Below are positions 44,415-52,131 of a stretch of 64,000 nucleotides of DNA, piece after piece. The notes beneath the pieces are model-generated. The model was not told the DNA's origin. It saw nothing but the letters and a program-made list of their open reading frames with translations, and made no database searches. The position numbers and the translations under genes were made by a program. Origin of the DNA: Streptomyces sp. SAI-127 (lineage in GTDB: Bacteria > Actinomycetota > Actinomycetes > Streptomycetales > Streptomycetaceae). The DNA lies in assembly GCF_029894425.1 (NCBI RefSeq), contig NZ_JARXYJ010000001.1, positions 4,960,001 to 5,024,000 of the forward strand, read 5' to 3'. The stretch's first letter is position 1; each line of letters starts with the position of its first letter.

Positions 44415-45131
44415 TTACAACTCGTCCACGGAGTGGGAGCCTGAGATTCTGGGGGCCAACGGCCCCGCGACCGCCAGCGCCGCCAGACAGCCGTCCGGTA
44501 CCGGCAGATCACACACCGACCAGGCGCCCGGGATCTGCCCGGACGGATCGCGTACGACGTCGGCGTCTGTGTCGGTGTCGGTGTCGGTGAGCACCTTCAG
44601 GCCCAGGCCCTGGGCGAGGCGCGCGCCGGCGGCCTTGACCACGGCCTCCTTCCGGGTCCACAGCCGCAGGAAGCGTTCGGCGCGTTCGGTGGGTCCGGCG
44701 GCCGCAGCCACGAAACGGGCGTCGGACGCGGGGAAGAAACGCTCGGCGAACGGCTCGACCGGCAGGTCCGGCCGCAGCCGGTCCACATCGACCCCGATCT
44801 CCTGGTGCCGGGTCACCGCCACCAGAGCGAGCTCGCCGGAGTGGGAGAGGTTGAACCGCAGATCGGAGCTGCCCGCGAGCCGTGGTTTGCCATGACGCCC
44901 TCGCTGCAGGCGCAGTTCGTCGGGAGGAACATCGAGGTAGCCGGCCAGAATCAGCCGGAGCGCTCCATGCGCGACGATGAAACGCCTGCGGTCGTTCTCG
45001 AAACGACAGCGGTCGCCGCGCTCGGCCTCACCCTCCGACAGGATCCGGGACAGCCTCGCCACGGTGGCCGGCGGGCCGTCCAGCGGCACCGTCCAGACAT
45101 CCACCCCGGGGGCGTCGATGCCGTCAGTCAC
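44415..45131 (-). CDS. Sfp-type 4'-phosphopantetheinyl transferase
   Basis: Activates carrier proteins by moving phosphopantetheine from CoA to Ser. The 238-residue protein has the full Sfp signature: FNLSHSGELALVAV, IGVDVDRLRPD, FFPASDARFVAA and WTRKEAVVKAAGARLAQGLG. A curious microsatellite gives VLTDTDTDTDADVV near residue 190 (repeats of GTCGGT on the plus strand at 44567-44590). Start GTG 45131 overlaps the stop of the acyl-CoA dehydrogenase gene by 8 bases. As the last gene of the operon it should load both operon ACPs. Confidence 0.93.
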   Translation of the reverse strand: MTDGIDAPGVDVWTVPLDGPPATVARLSRILSEGEAERGDRCRFENDRRRFIVAHGALRLILAGYLDVPPDELRLQRGRHGKPRLAGSSDLRFNLSHSGELALVAVTRHQEIGVDVDRLRPDLPVEPFAERFFPASDARFVAAAAGPTERAERFLRLWTRKEAVVKAAGARLAQGLGLKVLTDTDTDTDADVVRDPSGQIPGAWSVCDLPVPDGCLAALAVAGPLAPRISGSHSVDEL

Positions 45132-46284
45132 GGCGGAGATGTCCCTGGACCAGGCCGGTGAACAGGTTGAGTTTCTGGATGTTGCCGGTCCCCTCCATGA
45201 ACTCCACACCACGGGCGTCCCGGGCGAGCTTGTCCAGCAGGGGGTGTTCAAGTCGGGCGCCGGGGCCGAAGAAGGCGAGTGCTTCGAGCGTGGCCTCCTC
45301 GGCGAGGCGTGACGCGCGTGCCTTCGCCGCCGACGCCAGGGAGCCGGCCGCCGGATCGTTGTCGTCCACGGCGATCGCCGACCGCCAGATGAGCTGCCTG
45401 AGCTCCGTCAGGCGGAGGCCGAGCCGGTCGAGCCGGTGACGTTCGGCTGTGTTCAGGGTGCGCCGGTTGTCCAGGACGTACTCGTACGCGGCCCGCGCGA
45501 TGCCCAGACCGAACGCGGCGACGCCGGGGCGCAGGCGGTTCAGCCCCTGCACCGCGCTCCACATGCCCCGCTGGGTGGCCCGCAGATGCCTGCCGAGGAC
45601 CTGGCCGGCGGGCACGCGTACGTCGTCGAGGGTGACGGCGGTGATGCGCAGGCCGCGCAGCCCGATGGTCTCCAGGGGCTCGGCGGTGAATCCGGCGGCC
45701 GAGGTCTCGGTGAGGACCGCGGTCACCCCGAGCGGCCCCGGACGGGTGCGGGCGAAGACGATGCCCAGGTCGGCGCGGGCCGCGTTGCCGATGTAGCGCT
45801 TGGCTCCCCGGAGCACGAAGTGGTCGTCGCCGTCCGGGGTCAGGGTGGTGCTCATCGCCCCCGCGTCCGAACCGCGGTCCGGCTCGGTCAGCGCGAAGAA
45901 GGTCCACGTGGGCTTCTCCATGATCCGGCTGTAGAACCACTTCTTCTGCTGCTCGTCGCCCATGGCGTCGACCAGCACACCCGACATCACCGGCCCGGGC
46001 GCCGCGAGCAGCATGCCGGCGTCGCCGACCGCCACCTCCTCGGCGAAGACGACCCGCTCCAGGGTCCCGGTGCCGTAGAAGGGACGCCCGTCGACGACCA
46101 CCGGGTCCGGATTGAACTCGGGCGGCACCGTCATCCTCGTCAGGTACGACACGATGGCCACGTCCAGATGGCGGTGGATCGCGTCCGGGTCCTGGTCGAG
46201 TTCCAGGGCGAGGGGCTTGAGCTCCTGCGCCCACGCACGGGCCTGGCGCTGGATCGCCCGTGTCCTGTCGTCCAGCTCGATCAT
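45124..46284 (-). CDS. Acyl-CoA/acyl-ACP dehydrogenase (full length)
   Basis: A 386-residue FAD enzyme with the three ACAD domains. The FAD/substrate motif is WTFFALTEPDRGSDAGAMST and a second strand region has GLRGLRITAVTLDDVRVPAG. The C-terminal helical domain ends with RDARGVEFMEGTGNIQKLNL. The catalytic Glu is likely the Glu of VEFMEGTGN. It probably introduces a C=C bond into a carrier-bound acyl chain. Start overlaps the upstream stop as ATGA. Part of the 13-ORF operon; substrate could be the aminoacyl or the fatty acyl intermediate. Confidence 0.85.
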   Translation of the reverse strand: MIELDDRTRAIQRQARAWAQELKPLALELDQDPDAIHRHLDVAIVSYLTRMTVPPEFNPDPVVVDGRPFYGTGTLERVVFAEEVAVGDAGMLLAAPGPVMSGVLVDAMGDEQQKKWFYSRIMEKPTWTFFALTEPDRGSDAGAMSTTLTPDGDDHFVLRGAKRYIGNAARADLGIVFARTRPGPLGVTAVLTETSAAGFTAEPLETIGLRGLRITAVTLDDVRVPAGQVLGRHLRATQRGMWSAVQGLNRLRPGVAAFGLGIARAAYEYVLDNRRTLNTAERHRLDRLGLRLTELRQLIWRSAIAVDDNDPAAGSLASAAKARASRLAEEATLEALAFFGPGARLEHPLLDKLARDARGVEFMEGTGNIQKLNLFTGLVQGHLRRD

Positions 46285-46940
46285 GCGGCTCCCCCGTGCT
46301 CCCCCGCGCGGGCCGGCCCGAAGTGGACGTCGGCGATCAGTTCGGACACCCGGGCGACCTGGCCCGGCCCGTCCGCCAGGAAGCTCACGGCGCCGAGCAG
46401 CCGCAGCAGCATCCGGTCGGTCTCGGTGATCTGGGCGTTCAGGCCGGCCAGGACGCCGTCGTCGAGGTCACCGGGCGTGGCGCCGGTCAGCATGGTCTCG
46501 ATCTCCAACTGCTCGATCACCGCCTCCGCGACGCCGCCCTTGACCATCTGCTGGTGGAGCAGTTTCGCGTCGCCGACGGTACGGCCGCCGAGGTGGGCGA
46601 GCACGGCGTCGAGCAGCCGCTCCGAGAGGCCGAAGCGCAGGCAGGTCAGTCCCAGCGCCCATGCCGCCCGTTCCCGCCGAGGAGTCATGGACCCGCCCGA
46701 TTCGGCCCGGCTTCGCAACGCGACGACGGTGCCGCCCTCCACCGTCAAGGTCGTCACGACGTCCCCGGTGCCGGCACCGGCGACGCCTGCGGGCACCACC
46801 ATGTGCCCGCCCGGACCGCGGGGCGGCCCACCGTCGCCGACGGTCTCGCACAGCAGGGTCAACGCCGGGACGAGGCCGTCCCGGCGAGCGGTCGTCCGGT
46901 ACCGGATCCATGCCTCGGCGGCGGCCGTACGGCCGGTCAT
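46281..46940 (-). CDS. Acyl-CoA dehydrogenase C-domain-like protein, no FAD/N-terminal domain
   Basis: A 219-residue protein from ATG 46940 (GAGGAGGGGAC before it). A short beta region (GDVVTTLTVEGGTVVALRSR) is followed by four helices similar to the ACAD C-terminal domain (WALGLTCLRFGLSERLLDAV, LLHQQMVKGGVAEAVIEQLE, LRLLGAVSFL). The canonical N-terminal helical domain and the TEPxxGSD FAD motif are absent, so alone it is unlikely to be a working dehydrogenase. It is coupled on both sides to neighbours, so a non-catalytic subunit of the following full dehydrogenase is a reasonable idea. Confidence 0.6.
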   Translation of the reverse strand: MTGRTAAAEAWIRYRTTARRDGLVPALTLLCETVGDGGPPRGPGGHMVVPAGVAGAGTGDVVTTLTVEGGTVVALRSRAESGGSMTPRRERAAWALGLTCLRFGLSERLLDAVLAHLGGRTVGDAKLLHQQMVKGGVAEAVIEQLEIETMLTGATPGDLDDGVLAGLNAQITETDRMLLRLLGAVSFLADGPGQVARVSELIADVHFGPARAGEHGGAA

Positions 46941-47833
46941 GTCCCCTCCTCGAGATCCAGGGTGCTCGTGCACAGGTACCGCAGCGTGCTGTCGTATTCG
47001 GCGACGACCAGACGGCGGGGCCCGGCTCCCTCGAACTCGGGGAGCACGTCGGCCAGGGCCGACCAGGGGCCGGTGCACGGAAGGCCCGGCGGCGCGGGGC
47101 GCACGTCGACGGCCGGCCCGAACCGTTCGGCGTCGAGTCCCTGGCCGGTGATGAGGGTGACGGGCCGACCGGCACCGCCGCCGTCGTTCCACATCGCCTC
47201 GAGCGTCGGGCTGACCTCGTCCGGCGCGACGCCGGCGAACTGCCGCGTCACCGGTTCGCCCGTGCGGCCCTCGGGGCCGAAGAGCAGCGCCACCGCGCAG
47301 TCCTGCCGGGGCACGTCCCGCGCACCCGTGGTGTCGTACAGGAAGGTCCGCTGATCGAGGAGGACGACCAGAGCGCGCCGGAAGGCGTCGGCGGCGGCGT
47401 ACTCCGAGACCAGACGCAGGGCCGTGAACCCGGCGGCGGTCCCCTGGTCCGAGAGGTTGAAGGCCAGCGGATCGCCGGGCAGTACGTCGGCCAGATGGCA
47501 GGACGGGGAGCGGCGCGGGTCGGCGTCCGGGACCGTGTGGGCCACCAGCACCAGATCCAGGGGCTCCTGAAGCGGCGGCAGGTCCACGAGCAGTTCCCGG
47601 GTCATCTCGAGGAAGGTGTTGCGCTCGCCCCGCTCCAGGAGCTCCGGGCGGAACTCCACCGGGTACGGGCGTACGAGGTCGGCCTGCATCTGGGCCAGGC
47701 TCGGCTCCACCGGATCGGGCAGGAAGGGCCTGCCACCGGTGAAGGTCCGGACGACCGGCCGCGACAGGCGCAGCGGTGCCCGCCGGGCGGGCGCGGTTGT
47801 GCCGACCGGGCCGGGAGACGTGGTGAGGTACAT
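46937..47833 (-). CDS. Thiolase-fold (KAS III-like) protein lacking the nucleophile Cys
   Basis: A 298-residue protein. DLVLVAHTVPDADPRRSPSC, then LAFNLSDQGTAAGFTALRLV and ALVVLLDQRTFLYD follow the order of strands and the buried nucleophile helix of KAS III enzymes. Aligned to the operon's other KAS (THHACASGLLAVDL), the Cys position falls on Thr in SDQGTAAGF. No FPHN- or GxGS-type His/Asn block is seen. It could act as a chain-length-factor-like partner or be structural. Overlaps the 46940 gene (ATGA) and follows ACP2 by 6 bases. Confidence 0.6.
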   Translation of the reverse strand: MYLTTSPGPVGTTAPARRAPLRLSRPVVRTFTGGRPFLPDPVEPSLAQMQADLVRPYPVEFRPELLERGERNTFLEMTRELLVDLPPLQEPLDLVLVAHTVPDADPRRSPSCHLADVLPGDPLAFNLSDQGTAAGFTALRLVSEYAAADAFRRALVVLLDQRTFLYDTTGARDVPRQDCAVALLFGPEGRTGEPVTRQFAGVAPDEVSPTLEAMWNDGGGAGRPVTLITGQGLDAERFGPAVDVRPAPPGLPCTGPWSALADVLPEFEGAGPRRLVVAEYDSTLRYLCTSTLDLEEGT

Positions 47834-47839
47834 CGGCGG

Positions 47840-48148
47840 TCAGGCCCCGGCCTGCGCGTCGGCCTGTTCGGCGGCCTGCTCCTGGACGAACGTGGCCAGC
47901 GTCCCCACGGTCTTGAAGTGGTGCTGCTCGAGAATGTCGGTGTCGAACTCCATCTCGAGCTCCTCCTCTATCGTCATCAGCAGCTCCAGCACGGTCGTGG
48001 AGTCCAGGCCGAGTTCGTCGAACAACCGGCTGTCCTCAGCGATGGTGTCGGGGTCGAGCTTCATCGACTTGGCGAGCGAGCCGGTGATCGTGGCGACGGC
48101 CCGGCCGTACAGGTCGGCGGTGTCGGGGTCCGGTGTGGTGTGCTGCAT
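47840..48148 (-). CDS. Acyl/aminoacyl carrier protein (ACP2)
   Basis: A 102-residue acidic four-helix carrier with the phosphopantetheine site Ser in DELGLDSTTVLELLMTIEEE. The sequence around it (FDELGLDS) is canonical. It lies next to the PLP decarboxylase and ATP-grasp genes, the same trio as BtrI, BtrK and BtrJ of butirosin biosynthesis, in which an amino acid is loaded on the ACP and decarboxylated there. Short Ala/Gln-rich C-tail. Confidence 0.9.
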   Translation of the reverse strand: MQHTTPDPDTADLYGRAVATITGSLAKSMKLDPDTIAEDSRLFDELGLDSTTVLELLMTIEEELEMEFDTDILEQHHFKTVGTLATFVQEQAAEQADAQAGA

Positions 48149-48182
48149 CGTTCACCTCGCGTGTGTCGTGTGGTCCTGGGGG

Positions 48183-49478
48183 TCAGTGGGGGACGTCGGC
48201 CGCGTCGTGCGCGGTCGGGTCGTAGAGTCGCTGCCGCTGCAGGAGGTCGTCGGGACTGTCCCGTTCCCGGACCAGATGGCACCGCCCCTCGTGGACCAGC
48301 ACCTCGGCCGGGTAGCCATGGCTGAGGAACAGCCCCGGCGAGGCGGTCGGGCCGTAGGCCCCGGAACGGTGCACGCCGATCAGGTCGCCGGGACGCACCG
48401 GCGGCAGCGGGACCTTCCTGCCGATCGTGTCGCCCGGGGTGCACAGCGGCCCGGTGACGTTCCACTCCTCGGTCGGGAGTTCGCCGAGCCGGTTGAGCAC
48501 CGACATCGGGAAGTTGCGCTTGACGAACGAGCCGATGCCCACGGCCGCCATGTGGTGGTGGGTGCCGCCGTCGGCGACCGCGAAGCGCTCCCCCATCGAG
48601 GTCTTGGTGTAGCGGACGCCCATGACGTAGGTGCCGGCCTCGGCGGTGAGATAGCGGCCCAGCTCCATGATCAACCTGGTGCCGGGGTGCCGGGCCGTGA
48701 AGGCCTCGATGACGGGGTTGAGTCCGTCGGTCAGCACCTGGGCGTCCAGGTCGCTCTCGCCGTCGAAATAGGACACGCCCAGGCCGCCGCCCACATCGAC
48801 CATCCGCAACTCGAGGTTCAGCGCGGCCGAGAGCCGCTCGGCCAGATCGAGGATGCGGGTGGTGTTCTCGACGATGACGCTCTCATGGAGAATCCGGGTG
48901 CCCATGTACACCTGGACCCCCATCAGGTCGACGTCGGGGAACCGTTTCACCAGGTCGTTCTGGCTGAACAACTCCTCCTCGTCGATACCGAACTGGCGCG
49001 GCTTGCCGCCCATCGCCAGCCCGGAGCGCTTGACCGCGAAGCGCGGGTTGACGCGCAGTGCGACCGGCGCCTTCACGCCCCGCTCCCGGGCCAGCTCGTC
49101 CACCAGGGCCACCTCCGGAATCGACTCGCATACGACGGCGTGGATCCCGGTGTCCAGGCAGGCGGCCAGCTCCTGGCGGCTCTTGCCGGGACCGAGGAAG
49201 ATCACGTTCTGCGGTGGCACGCCGGCCCGGAGTGCGGTCGTCAGTTCCACCAGTGACGAGACCTCGGCCCGCGCGCCGAACGAGTGCAGCAGGGCGCAGA
49301 TCGAGATGTTCGGGTTGGCCTTGAGGGAGTAGAAGATCTCCATGGCCGGGTGCAGCCGGTCGCGCAGCCCGTGGAACCGGTCCCGCAGCACCGTCCCGTC
49401 GTAGACGAACAACGGGGTGCCGTACCGCCGGGCCAGCTCGGACACCGGCACGCCCTGGACCTGGAACTCAACCGTCAT
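48183..49478 (-). CDS. PLP-dependent decarboxylase, LysA/BtrK type
   Basis: A 431-residue fold-type III decarboxylase. The PLP Lys is in MEIFYSLKANPNISICALLH. Phosphate-binding DVGGGLGVSYF and ELGRYLTAEAGTYV are present, and the C-terminal GPLCTPGD and HRSGAYG supply the second active-site half (Cys and Tyr). The start ATG 49478 overlaps the ATP-grasp stop as ATGA. In butirosin synthesis the homologue BtrK decarboxylates gamma-glutamyl-ACP to 4-aminobutyryl-ACP; VinO does the same for methylaspartyl-ACP. Diaminopimelate or ornithine as a free substrate cannot be excluded, but the ACP and ATP-grasp neighbours argue for carrier-bound decarboxylation. Confidence 0.85.
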   Translation of the reverse strand: MTVEFQVQGVPVSELARRYGTPLFVYDGTVLRDRFHGLRDRLHPAMEIFYSLKANPNISICALLHSFGARAEVSSLVELTTALRAGVPPQNVIFLGPGKSRQELAACLDTGIHAVVCESIPEVALVDELARERGVKAPVALRVNPRFAVKRSGLAMGGKPRQFGIDEEELFSQNDLVKRFPDVDLMGVQVYMGTRILHESVIVENTTRILDLAERLSAALNLELRMVDVGGGLGVSYFDGESDLDAQVLTDGLNPVIEAFTARHPGTRLIMELGRYLTAEAGTYVMGVRYTKTSMGERFAVADGGTHHHMAAVGIGSFVKRNFPMSVLNRLGELPTEEWNVTGPLCTPGDTIGRKVPLPPVRPGDLIGVHRSGAYGPTASPGLFLSHGYPAEVLVHEGRCHLVRERDSPDDLLQRQRLYDPTAHDAADVPH

Positions 49479-50872
49479 CCTCGTTCCTCTCCCCTGGTGA
49501 TTGCCGCGAGAGCCGCCAGCCTGCGGCCGACCTCGTCGTCCAGTGCCGCCGTCCGGTCCGGCGAGTCGGCGACGACGACCCCGTGGAGACGCCCGGCGAA
49601 GTCCGTCTCCGGGGCCCGGTCGCCGGGCGGCGCGGCCGCGTTGACGGTGGCGTGGTTGTTGATCAGCAGCCCGGTGCCCCGGGCGGGGTCGAACAGCAGG
49701 TCCGCCAGGGCCCGGCGGAGCGACCCGAACGGCAGCGGCGCGCCGAGCCGCAGGGGATATCTGCGCACCAGCGCCGTGCTGCCTGACCCGATGAAGGCCT
49801 CCTGGATCGAGGCCTGGTAGGTGGACATGTTGTGGCGCGCGTTGATCTCGACGACCGGGTAGAGGCCGTCGTCGGGATCGACCATCGCGTCGACGCCGAC
49901 GACCCCGAAGTAGCCGTCGTCGGCCAGCCGCGCGCCCAGCAGCCGGGAGACCTCCGTCAGTTCGGCCGTCTGCCGCTCGGTGAGCCGCGCCGGGATCCGG
50001 TGGCCCAGGTGGACGCCGTCCTCGGTCAGGGCCTCCTTGACGAAGTCGAAGTGCACGCGGCCGTCCCGGCCGACGGTGAACTGGTAGTTGAGGTCGGCGC
50101 GCTTGGCCACCCACTCCTCCACCACCAGGCCGGCCCGGTCGTTCCCGGCCTTCCGCGCCCGGCTGCGGATCATGCGGTGCAGCCGGTCCAGGCGGCGTTC
50201 GTCCGCGACCACCTCGATGCCCTTGCCGGAGACACCGAAGGCGTCCTTGAACACGACCCGGCGGCCGTCGGCGAGCAGCGCGCGGGCGGCCTCGACCGCC
50301 GCGTCGAGCTCGGCCAGGCTCGCGCAGGTCCAGCCGCGGGCCTGCCGGATGCCCAGCTCACCGGCCAGCCGCCGGCTGTAGATCTTGCTGTTGACCGCCT
50401 TGCAGATCGCCGCCGGCGGGGCGGCCAGCGCGATCCCGGCCCGTTCGGCCAGCCGCTCCTCCAGCTCGCTGACCCCGTGCGCGCAGACGACGCCACCGCG
50501 CGCACCGAGTCTGCCCAGTTCGCGCAGCACCGGCCGGTCCTCCAGCGCGTCCTGGGTGACGGTGCTGCCCGGGTCCTGGCGCTCCACCACGAGCATCCCC
50601 GGCAGGTCGAAGCCGAGTTCCTCCAGATGGCTCAGGTAGTCGGGGTCGGGTTCGCCCTTCAGCACGACGTGGTCGCCCTTGCCCGCGAGCAGCAGGGCGA
50701 ACTCGTCCATCCGGTTGACGATGACGCTGCCGGAGCCGAACGTCAGCCTCGGCAGCCCGGGTTCGCCGCGGGCCCACTGGTCCTCGACCTCGAAGTTGCC
50801 GAGGAACACCAGCTCCGCGTCGCAGGTCCCGGTCAGGGCCGCCTTCAGGCGGCCGGTGAAGTTCCCGGTCAT
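49475..50872 (-). CDS. ATP-grasp ligase (BtrJ-like), likely amino acid-ACP ligase
   Basis: A 465-residue protein with an ATP-grasp core in the middle: RVVFKDAFGVSGKGIEVVAD (ATP lysine and Gly loop), LVVEEWVAKRADLNYQFTVG, and the metal-binding VVEINARHNMSTYQASIQEA. The N-terminal 170 residues form a pre-ATP-grasp domain. BtrJ, a related ATP-grasp enzyme, activates Glu as acyl phosphate and transfers it to the ACP phosphopantetheine; the gene order here (ATP-grasp, PLP decarboxylase, ACP2) suggests the same chemistry. The amino acid actually used is unknown. Confidence 0.8.
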   Translation of the reverse strand: MTGNFTGRLKAALTGTCDAELVFLGNFEVEDQWARGEPGLPRLTFGSGSVIVNRMDEFALLLAGKGDHVVLKGEPDPDYLSHLEELGFDLPGMLVVERQDPGSTVTQDALEDRPVLRELGRLGARGGVVCAHGVSELEERLAERAGIALAAPPAAICKAVNSKIYSRRLAGELGIRQARGWTCASLAELDAAVEAARALLADGRRVVFKDAFGVSGKGIEVVADERRLDRLHRMIRSRARKAGNDRAGLVVEEWVAKRADLNYQFTVGRDGRVHFDFVKEALTEDGVHLGHRIPARLTERQTAELTEVSRLLGARLADDGYFGVVGVDAMVDPDDGLYPVVEINARHNMSTYQASIQEAFIGSGSTALVRRYPLRLGAPLPFGSLRRALADLLFDPARGTGLLINNHATVNAAAPPGDRAPETDFAGRLHGVVVADSPDRTAALDDEVGRRLAALAAITRGEERG

Positions 50873-50888
50873 CTCGCCCGTGCCCCTT

Positions 50889-51821
50889 TCAGTGCTCGAA
50901 GAGCATCGCCGAGAAGGTCGAGCCGAGACCGACCGTGGCGAGCAGATAGCGGTCCCCCGGGCGCAGCCGGCCGAGATCGAGGGCGGTCCGGTAGTTGATG
51001 AAGGGGTCCGCGCAGAAGCAGTGACCGGTGACCGGCACGTTGTCCAGGAAGATGCGCTCCAGCGGAAGCCCGAGATGTCTGGCGAGCCGCGCCCACGACA
51101 GCCGGTTGACGTTGTGCGGGAAGACCACGGAGACGTCGTCCAGCGCCAGGCCCGCCTTCGCGACGGCCGCCAGCATGACCTCGGCCAGCGCCTCGGTGTA
51201 GATCTGCTGGTACTCGCCGGCCAGTTCGTCGTCGAGCGACAGGCACTCGTAGAAACGGCCGTGGGTGCGGGCGGCGTAGCTCAGCATCCGGTCCCGGTCG
51301 TCGCGGGTGCCGACGAGCACCGCGGCCGCGCCCTCGCTGTTGGCGGCCGTGCCCGGCACCGTCTGTGCGGCCAGGGTGAAGGTCTTCTCGCCGGTGAGGA
51401 CCAAGGCCAGCGCGTCCGGATCACCGTCGCTCGCCAGCAGCTTGCCGACCAGGTCCACCGCCAGCAGCCCCGAGGCGCACGCGTGGTGGGTCACCGCGAA
51501 CGCCGTGGCGTGCCCGAGCCCGAGCGCGTCACGCACCTCGTGCACGGGGTTGACCGGATGGGGGACGACCACGGGCATGGTCCGCGCCTGGACGACGTAC
51601 CGCACCCGCTCCTCCCTGCCGCGCAGTCCGTCGAGCTTGCCCGCGGCGGCCAGCAGCAGATCGGTGAGCGTGCCGCCGGGCTCGCGGCAGACCTCCGCCA
51701 GGCCGTAGAAACGCCGGTACACCTTCATCTCCGCGGCGCTGAGGCCCAGTTCGTCGCTCAGCTCGCCGATGGGTATGCGTGCCGACGGCAGGTGGGCCGC
51801 CACCTCCTCCAGCGACGTCAT
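50889..51821 (-). CDS. Beta-ketoacyl-ACP synthase III-like enzyme
   Basis: A 310-residue thiolase-fold protein with an apparent Cys-His-Asn set: Cys in AVTHHACASGLLAVDLVG, His in SVVFPHNVNRLSWARL, Asn possibly in ADPFINYRTALDL, and the closing YLLATVGLGSTFSAMLFE. It should condense an acyl-starter with an extender or act as an acyl transferase. Start overlaps the ACP1 stop as ATGA. It is one of two KAS-like proteins in the operon, and the only one with intact catalytic residues. Confidence 0.85.
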   Translation of the reverse strand: MTSLEEVAAHLPSARIPIGELSDELGLSAAEMKVYRRFYGLAEVCREPGGTLTDLLLAAAGKLDGLRGREERVRYVVQARTMPVVVPHPVNPVHEVRDALGLGHATAFAVTHHACASGLLAVDLVGKLLASDGDPDALALVLTGEKTFTLAAQTVPGTAANSEGAAAVLVGTRDDRDRMLSYAARTHGRFYECLSLDDELAGEYQQIYTEALAEVMLAAVAKAGLALDDVSVVFPHNVNRLSWARLARHLGLPLERIFLDNVPVTGHCFCADPFINYRTALDLGRLRPGDRYLLATVGLGSTFSAMLFEH

Positions 51822-52084
51822 CGGCTCTCCCCCGACGGGGACGCCTGGGCGAGCGTCTCCTCCAGGTGCCGCGCCAGGGCGTCGATCGTCGGATGGTCCC
51901 AGGCCACGGTCGGCTCCAGAGCCAGGCCGAGGTGGTCCTCGATGTCGCCGCAGAGGATCAGCGCGTAGACCGAGTCGAGACCGTACGTCGTCAGCGTGGC
52001 GGTGGTGTCGATGGCGGCGGCGTCGAGTTGCGCGTAGTGGGCGACCCGCGCGCGCAGCCAACTCCGCAGTTCAGGGCTGTCCAT
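51818..52084 (-). CDS. Acyl carrier protein (ACP1)
   Basis: An 88-residue carrier, phosphopantetheine Ser in TYGLDSVYALILCGDIEDHL. This Y-G-L-D-S-V form is typical of carriers that take acyl groups from fatty acyl-AMP ligases. Start ATG 52084 after AAGGAG. Its position between the acyl-CoA dehydrogenase pair and the KAS III-like gene suggests it holds the fatty acyl chain during desaturation. Confidence 0.9.
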   Translation of the reverse strand: MDSPELRSWLRARVAHYAQLDAAAIDTTATLTTYGLDSVYALILCGDIEDHLGLALEPTVAWDHPTIDALARHLEETLAQASPSGESR

Positions 52085-52131
52085 CCCATTCTCCTTGTCA
52101 TCGATGGCGGCGGCGTCGTCACATGGCGGCG

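Noticed and set aside
44567..44590. Hexamer repeat in the PPTase gene as a CRISPR or regulatory array
   Set aside because: Only a short in-frame microsatellite giving Thr-Asp repeats; no spacers or flanking structure.
48183..49478. Housekeeping diaminopimelate decarboxylase LysA
   Set aside because: Motifs are shared, but the coupling to ATP-grasp and ACP genes in a biosynthetic operon fits the BtrK/VinO group better; this remains to be tested by phylogeny.
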